A stretch of 64,000 nt of DNA, taken from NCBI GenBank assembly GCA_014871385.1, contig CM026425.1, positions 124,001 to 188,000 of the forward strand, read 5' to 3'. Source of the DNA: Ceratodon purpureus (Eukaryota > Streptophyta > Bryopsida > Pseudoditrichales > Ditrichaceae). Made by a program: the position numbers and the translations under genes. The notes below the pieces were generated by a model. The model was not told where the DNA came from. It saw only the letters and a list, made by a program, of their open reading frames with translations, and made no database searches. Positions 44,627 through 53,715 of the stretch are shown piece by piece (the stretch's first letter is position 1; every line of letters begins with the position of its first letter).

Positions 44627-45338
44627 GGGGCGATACAGACTTCGACACCTGTGTTCCTTCTTCCTCCGGTGCTCCCAACAACAAGTCCTCCACAAGAGCC
44701 GCTTCATCCACCGCGGCTGCCTCCCCACCGCGGCTGCCTCCCTCCTGTACAAGCAACGTTGCACCGCCCTTCTCCTTTGCTGCCGGCTCCTTCTCCTTTG
44801 ATGTACCCTCGGCCTTCCTTCTTAATATCGCCATGAACTTTGCAGCAGCCTCCACGGACACCAAAGTCTCCACAAATCCCCGAGCCGTGACTCCTGCATC
44901 CTCCCGAGGAAGTTCTCTCCAAAGCCCTCTTCCCTTGCGCCCCAGCAGGCATTGTGACCCCGGCTTGGGGGGCGATATTTCCTTCCTCTCAGGCTTCTCC
45001 GGCGTGTCCTTCCCCTTCACCCCCTGCCGTCCCTTCTCTTCTACATGCGGTTCCTTCTCTGCCTGCGGTCCCTTCTCTTCTACCTGCGGTCCCTTCTCCA
45101 CCCCCTGCGGTCCCTTCTCCACCCCCTGCGGTCCCTTCTCCACTGCGTGCGGTCCCTTCTCCAGCACCTGCAATCCCTTCTTCACTACCTGCGGTCCCTT
45201 CTTCACGACGCCGGCACCTTGATCCGACTTCTTCCCGCTCCCACTGAAACCAACACCAACAGCAACAGCCCGATCACCCAGACCCCCTCCTTCTTTCGGT
45301 GTGGGAAGACGTTCCCACATGTTTCCGGAAGTAAGCAT
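44627..45338 (-). pseudogene. Gene X, middle segment with 7-residue repeats
   Basis: A minus-strand frame encoding a Lys/Gly/Glu-rich protein. At about 45060-45210 a 21-bp unit repeats about nine times, coding for heptads of the type VEKGPQG. A helical region follows (TLVSVEAAAKFMAILRRK), then Glu/Ala-rich sequence running into the gypsy insertion at 44631. Removing the insertion restores the frame into 30619-30928. No known domain is recognised. The low-complexity repeats suggest a disordered scaffold-like protein. Confidence 0.5.
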
Positions 45339-45339
45339 A

Positions 45340-46990
45340 AATTTCCGGTTTAAACCGGAAATTATAGTGTTTATAGAATACTAGCTAGAAGTCTAGATAG
45401 GAATATTAGAAATATGATAGTTTTAGCTAATAAGACGGTTGGGAGAAACTAGAATCCATAACCAGACATGGTGGCACAAGTCTTTGATATCGGCTAGCCG
45501 GACGGTTCCGGTCGGACTGCAAGTTTCCAGAATCCGGAAATCTGAAGTCCGGAAATCCGGAAATCTGGACTCCGGAAGTTTGGAAATCCGGAATCCAAAA
45601 ACTGTTGGACGAATACCGGAAGTCAAGAATAGTAGATGGGGCTAGCTCCCACACTCACTGGAACCTCAAAGCCGGTAGGTAGATGTCCAAGATGCCGGAA
45701 GTCTGGCTCTTCTATAATTCCGGATCAGGTAAGAAGTAGAAATAGGTAGTTAGAAATCTCCCGACTCTTAATAGCGACTAACGATGGGGCTCAATTGCAC
45801 CCGGCTATTAACAGGGAGTTAGATATAGTGATTTGTTGTTGTTGAGATCCGGAAGTTTCAGATCTAGAAACCGGATCTCAGATCTAGAAACCGGATCTCA
45901 GATCTAGAAACCGGATCTCAGATCTAGAAACCGGATCTCAGATCTAAAAACCGGATCTCAGATCTAGAAACCAGATCTCAGATCTAAAAACCGGATCTCA
46001 GATCTAAATTCCGGATCTCAGATCCAGATCTCTAGGATCTAGTGGGCCACTAGGCTGCGAGAACTCCGGGTAGGAGATAGTACTTAAGCCAGAAGTTTTC
46101 CCAAGGCTTGCACCTTGTTTTTGTATTCCATTAGCTTGTGAAATTCAGAATATGTTTTGAGAAATTGTTGGAGTTTGAGCGAGTGACGGTTGCATAGCAG
46201 GTCCATTGTTGTTCCGGTTGGAAGTACCATTGTTGCCGGTAGGATTCCGGAAGTGTGTTTTCCGGTTGAGTGAATCAGGAGAGCGCCCGGAGAGATTGGA
46301 AAGGTGTCAAGCGCCGAGTGTTGACGGTTTCCAACGTCCGGAAGGAGCCTGGTAACAGGGACAAAAGCCTGACTAGCCAATCGGAAACCGTCCAAAAGGA
46401 GTAACAGTGTAGAAACAGTACTTGCAGCCGGACCGAAATGTCATTGTAGTATAGGATTCCGTCCCTGTATCCGGTACTGAGTAGCCATCCGGCCCGGAAG
46501 AGTAGACATACGGAAATCATACCATCCGGTTGTTAGAATAGGACCAGTGGGTGTCTAGCCACTTTAAGTTACGGGGCAGTGGGTGTCCAGCCACTTTAAG
46601 TCACGGGACGGTGGAGAATCCAGCCACTTTAAAGCATAGACGGATCAGTGGGAACCGGCCACTAGTCTAAAAATCCGGAAGTTTGTCCAGTAAACTGTAA
46701 AAGACGTCCGGCCAAGTACCATCCGGTAGGGGATTTGGGACGGACAGTAACTAGAGTGGACGGATGGTAACCGTCTGGGAGCCGGTATCCGGACGGATCC
46801 GGATCTAGAGGGTGAAAATCCGGAAGTCCACACTGGTAGGGAATCCGGTTGGCTAGGTGCCGGTTGGGGAAAGGTAGCTTATTGTCTAATAGAGGGAAAA
46901 CTATAGGTCTTCGTGGGAACGAGCACGGAGTGGTTTACTTTGGAGGGTATTTAGTGTGAATTAAGTGCCTTACGGAGGAATACGGATACC
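45340..46990 (+). repeat. Dispersed repeat A, copy 2, with CCGG-rich extension
   Basis: The right part (about 46320-46990) matches 484-1090 in the same orientation. The left part is full of ttccgga/tccggaa words and carries a 20-bp tandem array. It interrupts gene X coding sequence on both sides, so it is an insertion. No clean termini or target duplication were found, so the edges are approximate. Confidence 0.6.
45860..46020. repeat. 20-bp tandem array, about eight units
   Basis: Units of agatctagaaaccggatctc repeat with exact 20-bp spacing from 45860. A few copies carry ctaaaa or ctaaat variants. Each unit contains paired AGATCT/GGATCT half-palindromes. Confidence 0.92.
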
Positions 46991-47538
46991 ACGTCGTGCT
47001 ACATTCGGGGGACTCATCACTTCTACATCATCCTGCTCTTCCACCTGCTCTTCCACATCCCCGTCCCTGGTTGGCTATTGTAGGCTGCCTTTTCTTCGGG
47101 CTGGCTGTGAAGGGCGCACCTCCACACTGATGTTGCCGTCTCCTCCCTCCTCTATCCCCTCTTCAGACGACTCATCATTAGACGAGCTTCCATCCCAACC
47201 CGAACCCTCTACGGTAGTGCCGGAGCTCAAACGTAGGGGGGACATCTTGACGCTGGGCTCTTCTTCATCTGAAGAATCCTCCCCCGACTCCAGGTCTGGT
47301 TCAGACCCCTTCAAGTGAGTGCCCTCTGCGAGAGCCTTCATGACCGCCTTCTCCACCGGCTTCTCCAACCTTGGTTCATCTCTTGAGCGTATGCTCTCGC
47401 CCCTCAGAATCCGTTGCGGCACTCCACCAAACTCCTGAGACACGCCTCCAGAGCATGCTGCCTGACTTGTCTCCCCTTCGAATGTTAGTCCCGCGCTGTT
47501 GAAGGCCTTCTTTGGTGATGCAAACCGGAGGCTAGAAC
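46990..47538 (-). pseudogene. Gene X exon, acidic Ser-rich segment
   Basis: The exon starts after the acceptor TGGCAG at 47539. Its phase matches the donor at 48312, so the two join as PLDGSSLRFASPKKAF. The protein is acidic and Ser-rich (EDSSDEEEPSVKMSPLRL, SSNDESSEEGIEEGGDG). An in-frame TAG lies at 47075-47077, after which the frame stays open and protein-like (TRDGDVEEQVEEQDD) up to repeat A. Function unknown. Confidence 0.5.
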
Positions 47539-48312
47539 CTGCCACGACACAAGAGATTAGAGTCTATACACATAGTACATAATGTAATTTTAGTCGACTT
47601 GCACAAATGAACCAGTACTATCACAATGTATTGGATTTGAACTGTTGGACCATTTGTACAAGTCCGCAATTCTGAAAGTATTGTAGGACCAGGACTCAAT
47701 CTATGTTTACCACGTAGGACTTCTAGTGCCAAGTTAAATAAAGACAAGAAATACATGTTGTAGCTTCGTCAAGTACAATGTCGTCTGTGTACAGCACCGT
47801 AAGTACATTTCAACCACATGGAGTACATAAGATACTTGCTCTAAGTAGCCGCATGTACCTGAAGATTAGGCCTAATATACAAACATGACATTTCTACCGC
47901 CTAGCAAAAATCACCAAGTACTATGCATTACAGAATAATCTATGGAATTCATCAAAGCAACTTCTTGTACACATATTGCATTTAGACTTCGACACTAAGA
48001 TACACGTTTAGTCACATGCCGTTAGTGAAATTGGACTCCTTATACACTGTGCAAGCTTAACTAAAACTAAGATCACGATCAGATGAGTGACTACAACCTA
48101 AACAAGTATACCGTGTACAACCTTACGAGCTAACACTAAACTGGTTATCCTTATTATAAAAAACTTCTAGAACTCAGCAGAAGTGGAACAAAGGCATACT
48201 ACAATGTGAGCTTCGAAGTACATAAGCACTCAAATCCCTACAAAGCACAACAATGACTATTCATTGCAAAGCACATAATAAGAGTCTGAAAATTATGTGC
48301 TCTTAAACTTAC
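47539..48312 (-). other. Gene X intron, GTAC-rich
   Basis: GT-AG intron with donor GTAAGT and acceptor GGCAG. It is rich in GTAC/AGTAC/TGTAC words, like the intron at 26123-26950. Confidence 0.55.
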
Positions 48313-48484
48313 CATCCAAAGGCACCTTTGCCATAGCCTGGTTTGTTCTGTCTTCCATCACTCTCCTCCTTTCTTTGGCCAGTCCAAGCATCTGGGCCTT
48401 CTCCACCAAATCCGCAGGTGGCTCTCCCCAACCAAAACTTCGGTGCCAATCTGGGTGACACATCTCCCCACACCCTGTGGCCAC
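48313..48484 (-). pseudogene. Gene X exon with CGEMCHPDWH motif
   Basis: Ends with a GTAAGT donor after PLDG; the phase matches the next exon. It contains ATGCGEMCHPDWHRSFGWG, a Cys/His/Trp cluster that could bind metal, and then helical ADLVEKAQMLGLAKERRRVMEDR. The upstream edge is uncertain. Family not recognised. Confidence 0.45.
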
Positions 48485-48609
48485 GCACTTCCAGCTTTAT
48501 ACAAAGACAATTGAAGCATAGAACGGATGATACAAATATCTACAAGAGGTAACAACCATGTCATTCTGCGGGAATGGGAAGGAACATAAGCAACAAGCTG
48601 TAATCCTGA

Positions 48610-49133
48610 TCAAAAAGGCCTCATCACAAGAATCAAACCCGGGCAGAATTGATTCCCCAGCCGCATACACCATTGGACTTGGCGTAAAGTTTAGATTACT
48701 CCTCCCTTGCTTCAACTGAAACTTCTCCGCTGCAAGGGCATCAAACTGAAGCTGACTCAACTCCAATTCCCTTGTTAACGCCAGGATCTCAGCCTCGGCA
48801 GCCTCGAGCTCCTTCTTCGCGGCCGCGACCATCTTCTCCTCCTCATCTAGCTGCTCCTGAATTCCCTCCATCTTGATCTTCTCTTTGTATACATCAGCCC
48901 CTTCCTCTTCAAGTGCTCTGATCAACGCCGTCTTTTGCTCCTCCTGTTTCTTTAGTTGTCCCATGCCCCATTTGACATGCTTGCTCTTCCAAATGGTGCC
49001 GTCAAGTCGTTCTGTTGCCTCCTTTTTCAGCTCCCGCTTATGCGTTTGCTCCAAATAGATAGCCTGCATTAACCCCTCCACGTCTTGCAGCCGCTCTTCC
49101 ATTGCCTCCTTCGCCAACCTCCCACTTGGACAG
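48610..49133 (-). pseudogene. Gene X coiled-coil exon next to the Mutator-like element
   Basis: The frame enters from the Mutator-like element edge and encodes a long coiled coil (AKEAMEERLQDVEGLMQ through LDEEEKMVAAAKKELEAAEAEILALTRELE), ending near FTPSPMVYAAGESILPGFDSC with a GTGATG donor-like site. The ATG choice is uncertain, because the insertion may have removed the true start. It resembles coiled-coil proteins of plant mobile elements only in composition. Confidence 0.45.
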
Positions 49134-49990
49134 GGTTTTCAAATTAGACGTCCCACCCAGCTCCGCACGTCCCCCGTCCCGGACGTGGCGTCCTTGACGC
49201 TCCAGAATTACATCGCGGAAAGAATTCGCCAATCCTGGGAGGTAAATGTTTTTCCAACTGTCCGATCAGCCGATCGCGCGACGCCGCCGCATCTCAGCCG
49301 TCAGACCGCGGAGACGGCCGCGGGGTCGCCGGCGACAGCCGCCCTTCGATCCGACGGCCACAATGCGGCCGTTTTGGGCCATCGCGGGCCGTCAGATGTA
49401 GTGCCATTGTCGGCCCTCCGATCCTGCGGCCATCCCAGCGGCCGACCATGGGAACGGCCACGGGGTCGGCCTAATCCCGGCTGCTTCAATCCAAGGGCCA
49501 CGATCAGGCCACGGCAGCCGCATCGTGGCCCCCCAATTCCGGCGGCCGTCGAGGGCCGTTGAATTGGGCGGCCGTCCGCAGCGACGGCCGCCTAATCCAA
49601 AAGTAAACCACCCAAAATTAAAATGTTCAAAACTTCTTCAAAACTTGTCCAAAATGGGATTATGAGGTGTTTTTTGGCATCAACATTTCCTGTAGATGCC
49701 AAAAAACATCTCATAAGTCCAATTCGGACAAGTTTTGAAGACGTTACGGGAATTTGAGAATTTCGGGGAGTTGAGAGGTCGGCCGTCGGCAGAGATGGAG
49801 GGGCCGACCCCGCCGTCGGCCGCGCGGACGGCTGTGCAAAGAGCCGCAAAGACTGGGGGCCGTCTGCAGAGAGGGGGGGCCGTCCGCGGCGACGGTCGCG
49901 CAATGCAAAAAAAAACTCCTCAATCTTAAAATGTTAAAAACTTCTTCAAAACTTATCCAAATCCAGCTTATGAAGTGTTTGTTGGCATCT
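49134..49990 (+). repeat. Left terminal inverted repeat of the Mutator-like element
   Basis: It pairs with 52850-53706 read in reverse. The outer 120 bp is close to identical, the GC-rich middle is moderately diverged, and the inner part holds a 99-bp hairpin at 49639-49737. The inner limit is approximate. Confidence 0.75.
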
Positions 49991-50207
49991 ACGTTTCTTG
50001 TAGATGGCAAACAATATCTCATAAGTCCAATTTGGACACGTTTTGAGGAAGTTACGGAAATTTGAAGATTTTCGAAGCACCCAAAACTTAAAATGTCCAT
50101 AGCTTTTTCAAAACGTGTCCAAATCGGGCTTATGAGGTATTTTTTGGCATGTACGTTTCCTGTAGATTCCAAAAAACATCTCATAAGTCCGACGTGGACA
50201 AGGATTG
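49639..50207. repeat. Three self-complementary 99-bp hairpin units
   Basis: Units at 49639-49737, 49947-50045 and 50109-50207 each start caaaac(t/g)t(g/a)tcc and end with its reverse complement. The stems contain ttttttggcat and a short loop around tttcctgta. A fourth copy lies in the right inverted repeat at 53101-53198. The flanking words acttcttc and gttacgg are also conserved. Confidence 0.8.
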
Positions 50208-50229
50208 AAGAAGATACGGGGCGATGAAG

Positions 50230-52840
50230 TTTCGTTTATGTTTTTGTAAAACTAAGGCCATTGGTCTTCCGCTTTCTGAGGGGGACAACGGCTACTTCTA
50301 CTTGTTCCCTCCCCTCTCCCTTCTCTCACTAACTTCCTTTCCTCCCTAACTCTCTTTCCTTCCTCACACCCTCTTTCCTTGGCAAAAGCAAAGTAGTCCT
50401 AGAACTTCCATTTTAGACTTGTAGTCTTCTATATGCAGTCCAAATGAGGAAGTTTCTGACACATGCATTAGCTGGCTGAAGAATGCCCGAAAGATTCTTT
50501 GAGGAGTTGGATCTTATCTATCTTGGGGGAGATATAATGGGTATAGTTTTAAAATATTCTACTTAATAGAACCGGGTTGAAGTTTTTTGTTGACGTTCAG
50601 AAATGGTAGTGGAAAATTTAGTTATAGGAGATAATTAAAGGAATGAAAATTGGATGGAGGAGGGAGCAGAGGGTGGTATATATAGAGTATGAGTCAGGAA
50701 TGGAACATTGGAATTAAATAAGGGATGAACTTGAAATTTAAAAATGAATTTGAATGAGAGGATTTGGAAGGTAAGTTGTAGAGGAGGTAACACTTAGATA
50801 TTAGAATTCAAATCAAATTAGATAGAGGTTGAAATTGTGTGAAAGAGGTTGGAGGACACATTAATTAGAATTGAGGATTGTAAATTTGAATTAGAAGTCG
50901 AAGATGGTGGACAAAAATTTCATTGTAAGTGATAGAGGATAGGAAATTAAATACAACAAATTTTAGCTCTGATAATAATAAATTAATTAATTAATTAATT
51001 AAAAAACCAAGCCATCTGACAAGGGTGGATGTTTAATTTAGAAGGGTGGGTGAATTTTGAAGGTTTGGGAATTGACATTAAGAGAAATGTTTCATTCTTT
51101 TGGAATGAAGGATATGCTAGTATTACATTTGAGTACTTGGGCTAATGAATGCCACATTGTTTGCCTTCCATTCCTTTTAGACAAACATTGAGTCTCTATG
51201 GCTTAGAGTTTAACAAATCTCGTCGATTTTTTACTCTGAGATTTATGAATTTTTTTTCCATCTTAAAGGTGATTCAAAATCATTATTTTTATGGATGAAG
51301 GACATAACATTTGGAATCTAAATGTGGAAATACAAACACTTACTTCATAGCCAAAAATAGTATCTATTATGATCAAACAACTCATTTCTTTAAAATCATT
51401 GGCATTCATATTAATATTCCATTCTTAGTATTCTATTGTTCTGGATCCCAGCTAATGTAAAGAATAGAGTATCACTACAGAATGCTTCTATAAAAAATAC
51501 GAAGAAGTAATGGATAATTTATATTTGTTTATTTATTTATTTAAGTATTTATTTATTTTGTATTCTTCCATTAGTCTCCGATTGTATCTTTTATTTTTAT
51601 ATTTTTTCCATTTTCCTTCCATTCTATCTTCTTATTTTTTATTATTACAATTTATACTATTTTTCCATTCTATCCTCTTAATTTTTTATTATTATACTAT
51701 TTTTCCATTCTATCGTCTCTTTAGTTTTTTATCTTGACATTATTCTTCCATTCTATCTTCTCATTTTCCTAACATTCCATTCCTCTCCCATCATTTATTT
51801 AATATTTATTTATTTAATGTTCCTCTAATCTGTCTCCCATTCTATCTTTTTATTTTTAATTGTCGGAAGAAAGGAAAAAAAAAAAGAAAAGATTAGGGGA
51901 TTATATTATGTAGAAGACAATAATTTAAAAAAAAAAGGCAATTGAAATAAAATATAATATGACGGTAAATGAAAACATAACAAATAACCGCAAGATAGAC
52001 AAACTACATTGGGAAAAAAGGTTTTAAGGAAAAAGAGGTGTATAGAGAAGATAGATATTCAGGGAAAAAAATATAAAATAAAAAAATACATGAGAGGTAA
52101 TAATAAATCAAGAAGATAATTAGAATAAAAGATCAAATAAATATAATAATAACAATAATTGCAAGAGTGGAAATGAGAGACAAGAAGAAATGAGGAGTAT
52201 GAAGTGAATAGAGAAAACCATGTCATGGTAATAACATTATGGCAAAAGAAGTAACTAAATATAAATATCTATCTTAGAAAGGATTTTTTTTTTAAAGATT
52301 AGAGGATAAGATAAAGCACGAGACAATAATTGGAAAATAGTTAATTGAAATTACTTAGAATATAATGGTATTTGAAAACATAAGAAATAACCCCAAGATA
52401 AACAAACTACAATGGACATAATTTTGAATACCCAAGAAAGCAAGTAATTAGGAAAAGAGCATTTCCATGAAAAAAAAGATTTGTCTTGCCATATATAATT
52501 AAAGCCGATGACATACAAACTTGTCATATTAATGTAAATGAAATCCATGTCAAGTTCTCCTTTAATTTTATCACCTAACGAAATAATGTCTTCAAATAAA
52601 AGTATATTATTTTTTATTAGCTTCTCATTACCTTTTAACTTGTACCCCCCATTGTATACCTCCCTCTTCTATAGGCCCATGGGCCATGATTTCCTTTCCA
52701 AAACAAATGTATTCTTCCTCTAGACATTGAGATTATATTTGCAAACCGTAGTAGAGCACCAACAATTGAAGGACATAAATATCTGCTTCTAAAGTATACC
52801 CCAATATCAAGGCGGAATCTACACTCCCGATAACAAGATC
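50230..52840. other. AT-rich interior of the Mutator-like element
   Basis: Includes (TTAA)n at about 50985 and T-rich attcta/cttttta tracts at 51510-51860. Short ORFs are Phe/Leu/Tyr-rich translations of these tracts. No transposase or captured gene fragment is recognised. Confidence 0.5.
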
Positions 52841-52849
52841 TTTAGGACA

Positions 52850-53706
52850 TTTTCCATGATTTCAGGGATATGTCTGTAATTTCTACTTCGGTAATGATTT
52901 TGTTTTTAGAGTGTCTAGAAATGGAATTATTTTTGTCAAGGTTGGAAGAGGGGAAGAGAGGAGGGGAGGCGAGCTCTAGAGAAAACCCAAAGAAAAGAGG
53001 GAAGGCCTTGCGAGCCCCCCCATCCATGCGGACGGGCCCCCCTCTCCGCCGACGGCCGACCCCTCAGCCCTCCAAAGTCTTCAGATTCCCGTAACTTCTT
53101 CAAAAGCGTCCAAATTGGACTTGTGAGATATTTTTTGGCATCTACAGGAAACGTAGATGCCAAGAAACACCTCATAAGCCCAATTTGGTCAAGTTTTGAA
53201 GAAGTTATGAACATTTTAAGTTTTGGGGGTTATTTTTTGGTTTGGGCGGCCGTCGCCGCGGACGGCCGCCCAATCCAACCGCCCACCACGGCCGCCGGAA
53301 TTGAGCGGCCACGATGCGGCTGCAGCGGCCCGATCGTGGCTGTTGGATCAAAGCTGCCGCGGACAGGCGGACCCTGCGGTCGGCCGTGCGCACGGCTAGG
53401 GGATCGGTTGGCCGTCGGCGGCCGCTCCGATCCGACGGCCCACAATCGCCCGAAGTGGCCGCATCGTGGCTGTCGGATCGGAGTGGCCACGGTCGGCGGC
53501 GACCTCGCGGCCGTCTCTGCAGCCGTCGCCGAGATCCGACGGCCAAGATGCGGTCGCGTCGCGGGATCGGCCGATCGGACGTTCGGTAAAAAATTTATCC
53601 CCCAGGGATCGGTGAATTATTACTACGACAAAATTCTGGAGCGTCGGGGACGCCACGTTCGGGACGAGGACGTCCGGAACTGGGTTGGACGTCTAATTTG
53701 AAAACC
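52850..53706 (-). repeat. Right terminal inverted repeat of the Mutator-like element
   Basis: Reverse-complement partner of 49134-49990, with a matching hairpin unit at 53101-53198 and a matching GC-rich block at 53240-53580. The inner limit is approximate. Confidence 0.75.
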
Positions 53707-53715
53707 CTTGCCCAG

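Larger units (their letters stand above)
49134..53706. mobile_element. Non-autonomous Mutator-like element with very long inverted ends
   Basis: Both ends read GGTTTTCAAATTAGACGTCC inward. The inverted similarity continues through a GC-rich ggccg block and a hairpin block for roughly 850 bp on each side. The flanks carry the 9-bp near-duplications CTTGGACAG (49125-49133) and CTTGCCCAG (53707-53715), which agree at seven of nine positions. Nine-base duplications and long inverted ends are Mutator traits. The interior (50.2-52.9 kb) is AT-rich and has no transposase ORF. Confidence 0.85.

Noticed and set aside
49185-49562. ORFs in the GC-rich ends of the Mutator-like element (also 53123-53701)
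   Set aside because: Ala/Arg/Gly-rich translations of ggccg repeats that occur on both strands and in both arms.
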